DNA from: Oscheius onirici
Lineage: Eukaryota > Nematoda > Chromadorea > Rhabditida > Rhabditidae
Length of the DNA: 64,000 nucleotides
Direction of reading: 5' to 3'
Assembly: GCA_932521025.1 (NCBI GenBank)
Contig: OW051473.1
Location: 8,060,001-8,124,000, forward strand
The position numbers were made by a program, and so were the translations under genes. Below are positions 44,001 through 58,200 of the stretch, piece after piece. Numbering within the stretch: the first letter of the stretch is position 1; each line of letters begins with the position of its first letter. Below the pieces are notes generated by a model, which was not told the origin of the DNA, ran no database searches, and saw only the letters and a list, made by a program, of their open reading frames with translations.

Positions 44001-47000
44001 ACACATAAATCATGCCGTCGAAGACACAAAAAATAGAAGCCTGACATGCATCACAATGTCCAAAAGTGGCACAAGACGATCACAACACTGACTTGCTCGA
44101 TTCATACCCTGAGCACCATCATGGTTTTCTTGTTGTCGTTTCAGAATTCCGTCCCGGAGACGCTCTCTCGCCTGCGTATGTATACTTGGATTGCTCAGAC
44201 TAGAAGCAGGCGTAGAGGAAGCCATCTAAAGCCAAACTAGAAACTGAACGATATTAAAACCTACGGCTCCTTGCTGCGGATTCATAGCAGGCGGAGGCTG
44301 AGTGCTGTGGCCAGGATTCTGTGGGAATGTTGCGACAGGAGTTGGATTTTGTGGTCCAGGCCACGAAGAAGTGTACTGCGGAGGTTGCGGTGGCTGAATT
44401 GGTGGCTGTACAGGTGGAGTCTCTGTCTTGGCCACACTTCCCTGTAAAAAAATTTTGTTCGAAATTATATAAAATCTTACTCGTCTTCCTCGTTTTTCCG
44501 TAGGTCCCTTAGAATCACGACTAATTCTCTTCTTTCTTCGTCCAGTCATCGGCGACGGTTCGTCGGAGCCATTGGCACTGCTGGCTGAAACTTGCGGTTG
44601 TACAGTTTAAAAACAGTATGTATTGTTATATACAAAACTTACGTCTTCCTCCAGTCGGTGTGATGGTCTCAGCTGCAACGGATCCGATCAGAGCAGGAGT
44701 AGGAGTTGTCGAATCAACCCTTTCAAGCGTCTCCTTCTTCGGAGTGAACACCTTTTCCACAATTGGTGACGTTAACGGAGACTCCTTCTCATCTAGTCTA
44801 GCAGCTGGACTCTTCAAAGACTTGGGTGATCCGACAGTGGCTGAAGTGACAGAAGTTTCTGTCGTTGTCGTTGTAGTTGTGGTTGTAGTCGTTGTCGATC
44901 CAGATGTTGAGGCTGGCGGGGTCTCGGTCACTTCGATGGCTGGAGGAGCCAAAAAGATGTCGACCTGGCCATTTATAACGTTTGTTCCATTCTCCAGCCA
45001 CATCATTGGCGGTCGAGCAAAGTCATGTGGATGAGTATGGAGCACCACTTTGGCAAGCCAGTGTTGGATTGGAACAGGATTCTCTTCAGCTCTTACTGCC
45101 TGTAAAAATTTTCCTAATTTTTTCTATAGTTCAGCTTGCCTGGAACATGTTAAACTTCCACGATTGTCTTTGTGCCTCGTTGTTTGGAATAAAGCCTGGG
45201 ATGAAATCGTTGATAGTAACTTTCCATTTGGCTGGATCATAGCCAACCGGCTGGAGAGCGGCACAAACATTCTTTGTTCCTACTCCTACCGGAACATTGG
45301 CAATTGATGCCATTTTCATTGGCTGAAGTAACTTTAATAACTAAATGTTTTTGTGCTACCTTTGAGCTTTTTGGCTGGTCAGCATGTTTCCCCTGACGCT
45401 CCATCAATACAATTTCTTTGAACGGCTTGGGAATCGGCAGGAATTTAAAGACGTGGCGTATATCGCCGGAGATTCGAAGATCGTTGATTTCTTTCTTTAA
45501 TGAGTTTTTTGTCAAGATTTCAAAAAGTTCGAACCCTGATTTTCTTGATAGCACCGGCAAAGACGACCCATTTGTAGTACTTTTCTCCATAATCTCCTTC
45601 TCCGAGATTCTTGCTCTCAACTTCAGTTATTCCCCACATCATCAACGTCGAGAGCATGTCGTAGACAGTCTCAAACAGCTTTCTCAAATCCGAATTTGAT
45701 AAATACCATCAAATTTGGTACCTTTCGCTCTCATAGGACACAATCCCGTAGATCATCAACTGGAACAGAAGCAGAGACCATTGTTCGCAATTGGTTTTGA
45801 CACAGAGCTGCTCGAAAAGTCTTCCGATCAGATTCAATCTGAGCAAAATTCCTTCTCGTTCAAGAGCATAGTCGTAATCCAGAAAGACTTTTCTTCTCGG
45901 TAGCTGAAACTTTTACTTTTACAAGAAAATAAAAAAAATACCTTGTGTTTCCACCGTCTGACATAAGATGCCAGATTCTTGAACTGGGAACTGATCATCT
46001 TGTTCCTCGCATCATTATCACCCGACTGGGAACTTTTCATGCAGATTGAGATCATATTGACGTAGGCTTGTTGTCGTAAGAGCCAACTGAACAGTCCGCT
46101 TTGATTTGAAAATTCGGTTTCCTACTTTGTTCGTTTAATCTCTGAGTGTGAATCTAGGGGTGTATCCAAGATTTTGGAAGCCTCCAGTAAAACACGGCCA
46201 CAGACGGACGAGGATAACTTTTGCGTTTTCGGATTGAAAGACGGTTTTGGACATAGTTTAATCAATGGAGCCACCAGCCAGTACTTTGTAATATGTTTAA
46301 GACGGAACTTTTCGTCTTCCTGAAAGAAAAAATGTGAAAAGAGTAAAACAAGAGACTTACAACAGCCTGCGGGAGCATTCTTTCTTGGTTGTAAGCAAAA
46401 TTGAACAGGTCTCGGCAACTCTTGCCAATTTCACTGAACAGAGGGTCGGCACTGGAAGAGCTAGATTTTCCACTCGTCTAAACAAAAAAGATTATTGAAA
46501 ATTGGTAACAATTTGCCTCCTTGATCATGAGCATGAGATCGAAGAGTGTAGCTCTAAAGTTCCAGAGATTCAAATTAGCCAACAGCTTGTCAATGAGATT
46601 CTTCTTTGTTCCTATTTGAGTTGTCAGTTCGACCAGAACTTGTCTCTCTGTTTTTCTGCGAAGACCCATTCGAAGAAGTTGTTGTCCCTATAATCTCTTT
46701 GTGAAGGTGTTATAAATTTCTTACCAGTCCATTAACTTTAAGCCTGTCCTGTGTAAAGTACATCATGTCTTTTGTCGTGACGAGTTCGTGCATTCTCATC
46801 GTGACCCAGTCTTGCTCACAGATAATGGTCATTGCAGAAGAGAGAATGACTGGAAAGTACTGTTGCGTGAAGCCGTGGTTAACCAAGGTTTCTGGCAAGT
46901 ATATATCAGTTGTAAGACCTCGAGACGAGCGACAGAGATGGTCTTGGAGAACAGACATGTTGAACAGCAAGTCAAAGATGACACGTTTCATGTCAGTCCA

Positions 47001-50000
47001 ATGGAACAAGTGCAGGACAGTTTCGTCAGCAGTTTTCGGCAATAGCTTGGTCCTCACTTTGTTTCCAGTATAATGTGGAGACACTAAAAAATCTCAGTAT
47101 AAATTGTAATGTATAACAACTCACTGATGTATGGTTCATCTGAGGCACAAGAAACTGCAGCCAAAATTTGAAGAGCTAGTGCACAACTGGCTTCCGCCAC
47201 ATTTGATTGTCGCACTTCATTCCAGTTTACTTTTGCCAAATTTTGAATGGAGCAGGTCAATTCAGTGACCAGTCTTGTAACAGAGAAAGCCATTTTTCCT
47301 GTCAGCAACATGATAAAGGTGACAAGCGGGTAGTGTCCTTCACAGTTCGTCACCTAGAGCCGGTAAGTTGTGAAATTAGGACAAAGGCTTACATCAACCA
47401 CGTGAAGAAGCTCGTGATAGTTTTGCGAATGATGGCTATATGAAATTTGTCCTTTTGTGCAGAGAGCCTTTATGGCAGCAATCCATTCGTCGGCCATCGC
47501 TGGGATTTGTGCCGAGATGTTTCCACAGAAGACTGACAAATCGGCTAGGCGATCATAATCCCTCTCGCATTTCTGAAAGTTTTGTTTTTACGAATAATTA
47601 GAAATAAAATATTACAATAGCAGAAAAGAGAGCATTGGTAACGAAAGAGTAGCGATTGGCGGGTATTCTGAACGACGGCAGTCTCTTCTTGTAATTGTGG
47701 TACGAGTAGTAACGACTAAAAACACAGATTATGTGGAAAGTTTGAAAGACATACAGTTCTTGAGAAGTAGCCTCAAAGACATCCATACAAAAGAGAGAAT
47801 TGTAGCCACTATAACCCATAACATGACCTTGCCGTTGAATCAGCAGAGCATCAAAATCAGCGCTGTCTCCATAAATCCGGCATCCGTCGGTTAACCGTGC
47901 AGCCAGGAGATACTTTTTGGAGTAGTTGACAAAGGCGGCGATGGTTTTGCCCCAGCATGTTCTAGGAAAGTCTTGAGCTCGGAGCATTCTTTCTACAAGA
48001 GCGTAGAATCTGAAAGTTTGTTCCTGAACTTGAACAAAAAAAGTGATTACAAGTTGGTTATGTGAGGTCCCCTTCCGGAATGCAAGTAGAACTGCCAGTG
48101 TTTACTGAGGTACGAGACCAAAACGTATCCCATTTGACAGGACATTGTTCCAGGAATAAGGTCAGCAGCCAGAGAGCGCACAACCTTCTCCACCATCGGC
48201 AACATTGGCAGAAGCTTAAGACACGTTTAAACACTTGAATGTTCTTACAGTTTCGCAAAGCTCAAAGATTCCGAAAATGTAACGAGAATCTTCTAACATG
48301 CTGCAAAGAATGTCCAGTCCATCAGCTGTGGGAATTTGCAGCGATTCTCCAGTAATAAAGTCTTGAACCATGTCGACAAAGGATTCTATGCACCAGCCAC
48401 AGATGATCACTTGATCGTAGTAAGTTTGAGTCCTAAAAGCTAAGTTGTAAGATTGATTCAAGATACCTGTAGAAAGACAGCGTTTCTTGGACTTTCTGTG
48501 CCGTGTATCGTTTTGGACACCAGAACTGTTCCATTTCGCTGATAAACTTCAAATAGATCTTCCGTTCCCAGATGCTATTAACTTGCACGGCAATCTTTTT
48601 TAGTTCTTCTCTGTGCTTCATGGCGGCATCACCAGGTCCATGAATGATCATGTCTCTCTGATTCACCTCATCGCGATACATTTCGTTTTGAGGAAGAGGA
48701 ACCTTAAATAAGGCTCTTTGTTTTACTTATATGAAAGTTCTTACCTGTAGGAGAATAAGATGTTTGTATGGAATCTTCTTCTTGTCGATCATTGCATGCC
48801 TGTCCTTTTTCGGCTTGTGTAGGATGGTCAGAGATTTGTCTACTTTGATATTTGGCAAGGTGTTGTGGTTTTTCTTGTTTGCCCATCTCTGAACCAATCA
48901 TTTTTGTTAATTAAAACAGCGATATCTGTTTCAAATAGCATGTTAGCTCACAAGAGTCCTCTAATTTGCTAAGCAAAACATTCCGCACGCCGAAAAAATA
49001 CAAGATTGCAAAAATATTGATATTTGTGACATTGTAGTCACTAAAGAATACTACAATTTGCAGAGTCAAGACTTTTAGTGCATGCAAACTGGTCTATCAC
49101 TCTCGCTGCAGCGAAATGATACGGGCTATGGAGAAGGTGCAAAAAAGATAAACAAAGGTAATACGACTTACGTCAGGATTAGCCAGACATTTGTCCAGTT
49201 GGTAAGCTGGCTTCTTCATCTTTTTGAACCATGAGTAGAGCGGGTAGTTAAAGTCATGTTCACACTGCTTGATCATGTTCTTGACAAAGGCATCATGATC
49301 AAAAAGACCGATTCGGATGAATTCAGAGTACAGACTGATGATGTTTCCGAACTCGACGCCATAGCTTGCCTTTTTCATCTAAAGGACGGTATTTCCCATG
49401 AGTTGCAAAGAAACGTACTGAAGGACCCTCTGTCCAGAAGAAATCATAAAGGATTTCCTGGATATGGAAGTAGGCAATGTAGTACGGGGTTCCTCCTTGG
49501 ATGGCAGCATATTGGAACAATTTGGCGATGATACATTGTCTCCAGCTTCCTTCTCTCTCTTCAGTTATAGCCCAAGACAAAATCAGTCGCATTCTGTGAA
49601 ACTTTTTCTCAAGAAGTAAAAACAATCTTTTACCTCAAGCAAAAGTCGATAATGACAGTGTCCAGACTGAAGTTGAACAATGCCGTATGCAGTTTCGGGA
49701 TGAGATCAGGGTCGAAAATTTTAGCAGCATCCAGAATTCCAATCACATCGATACATTTCCGTATTTTCTTGGCTATAAACAACGCATTTTTTAGCTTTCC
49801 TTGTTCTTACAGTAAAGATCCAGCTTTTTGTGTCCAACAGCCCACTTGTTTTCAACAGCTTCACTTCTCCGGACTATCTCGTCATGCTTCATGCGGACAA
49901 AACGCATCCACCGGTCGTTATCTAAAAAAATCTCTCGAAAAAAAGTTAAGATAACAAAGTACCTGGACCAGGAGGAAGAGGCAGCTCGAACACAGGGCAC

Positions 50001-53000
50001 GGAAGAAGATCAAGCGGAGAGCCACAGAATTGGGTGATCATGTAAGGAATGCTCTTCTTCCGTTCCGGCTGAAAATTTGTTTGCTCATAGTATAGAAAGT
50101 AGTCCTTACCATGAAGCCGTTCCAGATCAATGAGCCGGGATTTTCAACAACAATATATTGTAGCATCGCCGACAAAATATGGATGTTCTTTTTCAAAGCA
50201 CGGCATTCGGCCAATTTATGGAAGATGTTGATGTAAACATCTTGTGGTGGTAGTTCTGGTGGTTTCACAGGTTCTTTTTTCTTTTCTCCTTCCTCATCTT
50301 CTTCTTTCTCCTCCTTTCCCTCGCCATCTTGCCCTTCTTCCGGCTCTTCCTTTTTGATTGGTTCCGGCGGAGGCGGTGACGGTGTCGGCGGAGATGGTAA
50401 CGGTGGAGGAGTTGGTACTCTTTGCGGCTTCAGAAATTCTTCTTCGTCGTAAAGAGACTTGAATTCCAGTTGCATCCTTCTCAACTTCATGGCTAGCATT
50501 TGGGCACATCTTCTGGCCATCAGGTTATTGTAGCAGACGTACTTCAGGAACTGGGCGAAGAAAAGAAGGAAGATTCTGGAAGCAATAGGTAAAGTTTCAG
50601 TTGAAACTTTTTTGATCAGTTTTCTCTAGATTGTGGCGCCAAATGAAATCAACAATTTTCGTGTACTTGAAAACAGTCAATGCAGACTTCACAAATAAAC
50701 AAGCGGCAAGTACGGTTTTTAATTATTCCTATTTTAATTATACTTCGCCCACCAAAACTTGATTGTACAGTGCTCCACATAATTATAAACGACCCAAAAA
50801 AATTGGCAGACGGGTCAAAAAATGGGTTCGTCTTTTACCTCAAAGATGAAAAAGATGTCAAATGTGAAAAAAAAAGATGTCAATTACATATTTGAGCATA
50901 TGATGCAAATTTGGATAACACGTTTCGAAAAGATTCTTTGGTCATTTTTGCAGAAAAGTGTCTTTGGCCAATCCACATAATTATAAACGCACCCAGGAAA
51001 AACGACGGATTACTTACAAAAACTCAAACGTTTCAGGGGTATTTTGAGCTTAATGATCGGTTGCAGTCCTGTAACGGTGAATCAGCTCGAATATTCGACT
51101 ATCCAAGCTCAGACCCAGACTCTCAGTCAAATTCTGGTCGGATCGACGTCGTGCAGCGATGACTGCGGACCTGCGCGCTTTCAAGTCTCGATGTATCTTG
51201 TCTAATGCATAGATATTGAGTACAATACAACCCCTGACATTTTCCACAAAGTTCGGCTTGGAAGGACGGAGTGGAGAGGGATAAAGAGCGATTTTCTTGT
51301 GCCATAATGAAGCTTGAGTTGCCTTTGAAGGGAGAACGGGAGCTTCAATCAGTTGAAAAAGGCAGTTTTCATGACGATTCATTTACATAAATGGCAAAGT
51401 TACACGTTGCAAGTGTCCCCGGTAGTCTGATTCGTTCAGTTTTTTGAAAATTCAACTGGGTTTGACTCGTCCAGATGAGACCAGCGACGCCCTTTTCAAG
51501 ACGCCTCAGACACTGAAAGTCCGTTGCGAAAATTAAGTTTTTCTTTTGGAAAAGCAGAAACGGAAACAACCCGTGTCAATATTTTTCCTTGAACAAAACG
51601 AAAAACTTCAATTTCTTCAAAAGTCACTTTTCTGCAAAAATGACCAAAGAATTTTTTCGAAACGTGTTATCCAAATTTGCATCATATGCTCAAATATGTA
51701 ATCACATTTGACATCTTTTTCATTTTTGAGGTAAAAGACGAACCCATTTTTTGACCCGTCTGCCAATTTTTTTTGGGTGGGTTTATAATTATGTGGAGCA
51801 CTGTAGTAATCATTTACACACACAAAAGATTTTTGTCCCCGAAAGTCTGTTTTAGACCTATTCATGATTGCAACGTGTTTCTCAAAATTTGGCTAGACTT
51901 TATATTTAATTATTTGAACAATTTTGGTCAGGTAAAAGAAAAAATGAAGGAAAAACATACCTGAGATGAGACGGCTTTTCTGGTAGATTCATTAGATCCC
52001 TGTACTTGTTGGCGTCACTGCGATTGCGATGTTTTTTCTGCAGGTAAAATTTGCAAAAGAGATCGATCAGCTCGTTTATGAACTCTTGCTTGTCCACAAT
52101 GCTGTCCTAAAAGGAAGAATAGATAAAAATTCATAGAGAATTTATTACATCGAAAGCTCGCCGAGCTAACTGTGTCACATATTGCCACTTTTCTTTGTAG
52201 ATAGTGGAAGCTGTCAGATCTTCCAGCGCCCACATTTTCCGCAAAAGATCTTGGATTGCATGATGGAAAACATAACGGAAGACTGAAAATTGTAGTTAAT
52301 AATTTTAAAAATGTGAGTCACCTTTTACTGTGGTCGAACTGTACAAGCCGACTTGCTGCAATAGCCATATTGCACGATGAGGCGGTACCCTGTAAAATGC
52401 CGGCAGTTAATACTAATTGTGGGAATGGGACTCACTTGAAATCTGTCAGATATTCTATTATTTCCTCTCTTGAGCGGAAATGTGCATAAGGAATCCTTTT
52501 TGTCAGCTGGGGAAAAGGCTTTCCTCTAGCCAAATCGGAGAAGAAGGCACATTTGTCTTTGATCTTGTTTCCACAAGACTGAAATAAAGTGAGTCATCTT
52601 CTTGGTTTTCAAATTTTAGAATCAAAACACGAAATTCTATTTGCACAATGGCTGCAAATTTTATCCGCCCTTTGTCGCTATACAAGAAAATACACATTTC
52701 TAGACTTTTGCCAATAGAAAACGACAAGCAAAAGAAAAAAATGCGGCGGATATCTACGATTCATGCAGTTGTCTAACTTTTTGTGCTTATTTGAATCGCA
52801 GCTTTCAAAGTAAGCAGCAATTTTTGCGATTTGTTTAAACTTTCAGCCAGCAATCTAGAACTGAATCAGCAAATCGAAATAAACAGTGAAATTTCATTCT
52901 TACCGGCTGAGCTGGCGTGTTCATTAGCTCCTTCAATGCTTTTTTCCTCTCTTTATCTAGTGTCGCATTGATATCCAGCTTCCGGTTGTAACACTAAACA

Positions 53001-53391
53001 AGCTTTATACTTTTTAAACGTTGATTTCATACCCCTTGAATTAGATTACCAGTTTTCTTGATCACATCTTCCAATTTTCCCAATTTTGGTTCTCTTCCAT
53101 GGAAAACTAGAGAGTCGTGTTCGTGTCCTGTGGTAGGAAACTAAAAATAATTTTCAAAAAACCATATAAAGGCGCTTACCAAATAACCGCGAATGATCCG
53201 TTGAGTCGAGAGATTGTCCTCTTCATTTCTGACATCCTGTGGATAGACATCCGGGGGACCAAGTCCTGCAAAGGTTGAAAATAATGTAAAAGTACTGTCA
53301 AAAACTTACTGTGTGGCTTATTTCTCCGCACCGACTTTTTGTCAACGGTGGTCTGAAACCATGTCGTGACGCTAGACTTAGTGGTAGTCAT
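41037..53391 (-). CDS. med12: Mediator complex subunit 12 (kinase module)
   Basis: A large multi-exon gene; by my estimate about 2,500-2,900 residues. The N-terminus has the MED12 signature LGPPDVYPQDVRNEEDNLST (exon at about 53.2 kb), then TKRIPYAHFRSREEIIEYL and PPHRAIWLLQQVGLYSSTTV, the segment that activates Cyclin C-CDK8. The middle LCEWAV-type region includes MYRDEVNQRDMI, PADGLDILCSMLEDSRYIFG, SYNYHKRLPSFRIP-like and CGKTIAAFVNYSKKYL pieces. The C-terminus (41037-44280) is extremely Gln/Met/Pro/Gly rich, like the PQL/Opa domains. A Pro-rich and Lys/Glu-rich insert lies at 50200-50440, and a 12-Thr run at about 44864-44900. In C. elegans the gene is dpy-22/sop-1, which regulates Wnt-responsive transcription. 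The intron at 50576-51960 holds a transposon. Confidence 0.93.
43168..43194. repeat. Coding CAG/CAA tract (polyglutamine run)
   Basis: TGTTGCTGTTGTTGCTGTTGCTG on the plus strand encodes nine or more Gln in MED12 on the minus strand. Mixed CAA and CAG codons suggest selection on the protein rather than recent pure repeat expansion. Confidence 0.7.
50768..50960 (+). repeat. Left terminal inverted repeat
   Basis: About 193 bp, starting CAGTGCTCCACATAATTATA and ending CATTTTTGCAGAAAAGTG. It pairs with the right repeat at 51625-51803. Confidence 0.88.
51625..51803 (-). repeat. Right terminal inverted repeat
   Basis: About 179 bp. The reverse complement matches the left repeat from the terminus to CATTTTTGCAGAAAAGTG, apart from about 14 bp of indel. 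Confidence 0.88.
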
Positions 53392-55284
53392 GTCATCTAT
53401 TTTAGAACATCTAAATTAGTATATTGTTTTAGAAAAATCTTAAAATTTGAGAAAAATACGCTGAGGAACTGCTATCTAATCATTTCTGGGAAAGAGCACT
53501 CAAAATATGTGGTCATGAATAGGCTCGTCACGGGTCATCCTGTAAAAAAAGTATACGGCGTGGGAACTTCCCACGACAGTGCGCGAATGATGTCGAAACC
53601 CTTGTAAGTTTTTTTGTTTTTGTTTCATTAAGAAAGTTTTAACGAGAATAACCCAAGGGAATCATATTTAGAGAATCGTATCTGGTAATCAACCTGGCAA
53701 GGCAATGTTGTCTGAGAAAATGAAGCGGCGTGAGATCATTTTGCCAGTGTCTCAACAAAATATGCTAAAAGGTGGAGAATACGCGTATTTTAAACAAACA
53801 TTATTAGAGACGAAAGTATAAGTAAGTATTTTTTAGCGGATCGCAAGAAAAATAAGAAACTGGAGAAACTGACATTGACTTTGAGAGAAATATAGCAAAG
53901 GAATCTTAAATTTCTGTTAGAAGGTTTGAATCAAAGAAAACCATTTTTCAGAGAAAATTATCTAGGAGTGTGACTCTTAGCCGGAACCATCCTTTCAGTC
54001 ACGAACAAATACTAAACGTAAACGCACAAAATCCTCGAAATTTGATAGAAAACGGAAACTTCCAGACAACGGAAGATGCATTCCGGCACTTTTTTCAATT
54101 GCACTTCTTTTTGCATTGAGCGTGGGAAACTGAACCAATCATCACGCTAAAGGCGCGCTGGGATGAATCAATAGCGATGAGTTCGACCGAGACTGGTTCT
54201 CAATCCTGTTTCTCAAAAAGGTCAGGTGAAAAGTACCTTTAAAATAGTGTAAACATCTGAGGAGAAATCAGTAAGTATAGACAGCCTTTCTTTTGAGAAA
54301 AAATGGCAAGACAGTCATTTTTTGAGGCCGTCCATAGTCCCTACCCGGCGCGAGAGACACACAAAGCGCGCAGAGAGGTCGCTTACCCCGGCAGCTCCCT
54401 CTGTGCTTGCTGATGGACCATGTGAGCACGTCCTGGATGCATTTTGCTCACATTTATGTTCGTGGTAGAGATCTGAAAGTCGTTTATTGATGCCGGGTGC
54501 AATGTCACAACTGATAACGAGAATGATCGGAAAACATGTTCGGAGGGAAAGTGGAACACGAGAGACTGATCGAGAGACGCTGGGAGAGGAGCATGAAAGA
54601 GGCTAATCTTGTATTGCTGTGAGTTGACAGGTGTTCGAGGGAGAGCAGATTATCGCAAGGATTAACAAAAGCTGATGTTTTTGAATGTTTCTCCCCACAA
54701 TAACTGTTTTAGCAGAGAAAAACTTAGGAACTATTAAAAACCATGCACAATCAACAGCAGCTGGTTTTTCATAGTTGAAACACTGCAACGTCTTTCGATG
54801 TTAATTTTGAAAAAACATCATTTGTTGGTTTTCTCCTACAAAAACGACATGTTAGAAAAAATGAAATGTGATGATTGTCCCTCCGAGAGAAACCACCGAC
54901 CCTGACAAACAAGAAGTGGCCCAGATAGTCAAGTCTGCGGCAGCTTCAAATAGGTTCTCGACGAAAATGTACCCAAAATCGATAAGAGATACGAAACAAT
55001 TGGAGAGCTAAGGATCGATCGACCTCTCTGCAAGTAATTAGGCGTGGGTTGAGACCCTCAACAGAAAAAGAAGATGGCCTTGCATTCAATCGAGCTTGGC
55101 ACGTAGAGGCTTACTTATTAATATTTCCAACAGGGAAGATAGAACGTCACATCTGTTTTCTGCCCTGCTCAATCTCCATAGCCCAATTAAATCAGCGGAT
55201 GATAATGATTTCATTGCAACAAATAGAATACCCATATGCTGTATCTGTATATCAAATGGGGTCAACATTTTCCAAAATAAGAGG
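53392..55284. other. Intergenic region between MED12 and the RhoGAP gene
   Basis: 1.9 kb, no recognised gene. It should include the MED12 promoter. Short ORFs, for example at 54603-54788, look like chance. Confidence 0.4.
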
Positions 55285-58200
55285 TTAAGTAAGAAACAGC
55301 GGTTTGTCAACACGGCCGGCGAAGAGCGATGAGGGAGCGGAAATGCGATTCGCGAGGTCTCTTTTGGCTGAAAATGAGAGTGAAACAATGGAAACCGCGA
55401 ATGGATCGTTACATCGTGTGAGAGTGCCGCTCGGCGAGACGTTGTCATAGCGGCTGATTTCCAAATGGGTACTGTCCCTGCTATCGCTAGACCATTCTTC
55501 AACAGGAGAGGACCGCTCATAGAGAGGTGTCGAATTGAAAATATCGTCAGTATCCTCGTCCATAATGCCTGAAATTTAAGCTAAAATAGCCTCAAACTTC
55601 AAACTTACTGCATTCTTCCTGTTTAAACATGACCTTTTTCTCTCCCAGGGTAATCTTCGGGTTATCGCTGGCCGTCGACTTTTCCGTAGCGCTCTCACGT
55701 CTAAATGACAACTTGATATCTTTCTTTTCTCTAATTAGTTACCTTATTATCTGCGGCGTCAAGAAGGCTCTGGTCGGCACAGCATCCTCGCTATAATGAG
55801 ACGTAGTCGAGACGGTGATTGAGTCGTGCATCCACTAAGAGTTTTGCATTATTGCCATTTGAACAGCGTTATGAAGAGCGTTTGGTTAACACAGCTGGTC
55901 TAGTTCACAGTTTTAACGTTACTGCGCAGTGTATAGCTTAAAAGTTACTCATTAATCATTGTCCGCGTTCTCGACACTACTTTCGGCCTCAGAGTTGCAC
56001 CGTGCGAAAAATTTTGAAATCTTTTTTAAGAAAGCGTATCTCTACTGTATAAATTCTGACCAAAAACTATTTCCAGTTGGTCTGCGGGAGTTTCACGTCG
56101 GTTAAGACGTTTTAGGAGAACTCCCAGTAAGAACACTCGCTCTCGTTCAAACATAAAATCTACCTGATCATTCTTGTTTTCCTCGCGTTTTCTCGACGAC
56201 GGGGAAGGCGGCGCCTGTGAGTAGTGACGATAACGCGAGCTCGGAGACGGAGGTGGTCTTGACGTCGGACGGAGACTTCTGGCCCGTTCTCGGAGATTTC
56301 TTACTCCTCCTCTCAGCTCTTCCATTCCCCTCGACATAAAAGAAATGATTGACGGTGTCCGTGAATTGTGAAGAGACGCGTCAGTCGAATGAGACCGCCT
56401 CCATTTGACCTGATCCTGGGATATCGATGAAGTCATGCCTCCATTCACTGTTGAACGTCTGCCAAACTTCCAGAAGCCCTCAACTGAACGTCCTCTTAGG
56501 AACCTCGGCCATTTAGTATCTGCGTCAGACCTGAACTCTCCACGAACTGGACTTTGGTGTCTTTTTACCTCATGTCCGACACAGTTGCAGACTTTGTGAT
56601 CATGGGATTTATCGATTCCCACGAGTAATCTTTGCTCCGATCTACGAGAGCAATGGCTCCGTCTGAAATTGAAAAAAAAATTAATGGATCCAAGAAAAAG
56701 ACTGACGTTTGGCCCTGTTCAAAGTAACCCAGCCGGAATGTCTTGGGTTTTCTTAAACATTCAAAGTGCTAAAGTTTCTGTATACAAACATAAAATAGGT
56801 TTCTGTGTACAAACACAACTGTAGTAACATAGCCGTTTTCGATTTCTAAGTTGTTAACACGAGTCTCCTTCCTCTCTCACTACACTGGCGCCAGTTCCCA
56901 AACGTCCAATTATTGCCAGTGGCTTCGTTCGGAACTTTCAGGGCATTAGCAATTTTTTAAAACTGGGATTTTCTCCATATATGACTTCAAAAATCATTCA
57001 TAAGGCGCTTCCAGTAAGAAATTAAGTTTTACCTTGAATGATGAGAGAACTTCTTTGAACCGAGGACTCATCAAAGAGATCCTCTGCATTTGATATGAAG
57101 TGATTGCAAAGTGCCGTGTGGATATTCAGCCCGCTAAGAAGATGAGTCTCAGCTGCCCCATTAATTGTTGGAGGAGCCCTAAAAACTGCTAATGTGATCG
57201 TTCGGAGACGAAAAACCCAACCTAAAGAGGTTCGGCGCCCAAACAATGGCAAGATTTTTTGCTGTCATATCAGTCAGATTAGTGTGTTCACACAGCCGAT
57301 GCAGATGATTGAGCAAATAACTGGCGGTTCTAAACTTTTCGGTAAAGTTTTCAAATTGCTTAACCTGTAATGAAGCGGAGGCAACGACAACAACACTTCC
57401 TTTAATTTTTCATTCTTCTGACCCTCCGGAAGTTCATAGGCAGCCTGGAATTTGACACATGGTGTTGAGGGTTGAAGAACTTGTTGATATCGTTTCTGAC
57501 AAGTGACCCGCGGGGAAATCACTTACCACAATGTCAGAATAGGACTCATAAGTGAAGAGAGGATTCGGAAGTTGGCGGAAATATTGTTTTAGGAGAGACG
57601 ACACCGAGTAAATGTCTCTCTGACCAAAGTCGAACAAATCCGGGTCATTTCCATTGTCGAATTTGGCTCTGAATAACAAAAAGTACAAGTAAAAAGTAGA
57701 AATACCGTAGCCTCTGAATGTTGGACTGAATTCCACATTGACGATAGATACCGGTGACTATGCCAAGTTTTTCGATGGCTTCACAGCACCGCTCCAAAAT
57801 GAGGGGAACTGAAACAAGGTATAAACAATATCTTAAATACAAATACCACTCCTGCCAGACTTGTTTAAATGCTCTGCTAGATCCATGCCAAAAATGGGTT
57901 CTCTTCTCCGAACAGTGTTTTTGATATACTCTGTCATTCTCCTGGCAGTTTTTATAGTCGACTGGAACGAAATTAATCTACAGAACAGTACAAAACCTAC
58001 ACTTCGATGTGGGGCAAGAGGTGAGGGAAGTCGTTTGTCATCTATCAGCCGGACGCAGTCACTTGGGAAATAGCCAACCTAACCCGCACAGATGAATTAA
58101 TGTTGCAAATGACTGTTAATGGAAGGCGCTGAGGCGCGAATACTATACATGCGATGAGATGCGGACTATAACTTTTTGAATGTTATGGCGTTCGAGAGAA

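Larger units (their letters stand above)
50768..51803. mobile_element. Tc1/mariner-like DNA transposon (non-autonomous) inside a MED12 intron
   Basis: A 1,036-bp element bounded by TA target duplications (50766-50767 and 51804-51805). The ends are CAGTGCTCCACATAATTATA and its reverse complement. Terminal inverted repeats are long: 50768-50960 (about 193 bp) and 51625-51803 (about 179 bp), nearly identical apart from small gaps. The CAGTG end and the TA duplication are those of the Tc1/mariner superfamily. The interior has no intact transposase. A stretch at 51110-51180 (PSSDPD... then DVVQR) distantly resembles the C-terminal transposase motif but is frameshifted. An inner second copy of the terminal sequence (CCACATAATTATAAACG) starts near 50972, so the element has rearranged internally. 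Confidence 0.88.

Noticed and set aside
51050-51382. Intact transposase gene in the element
   Set aside because: The ORFs are short and show at best a frameshifted remnant of a C-terminal motif. The element is non-autonomous.
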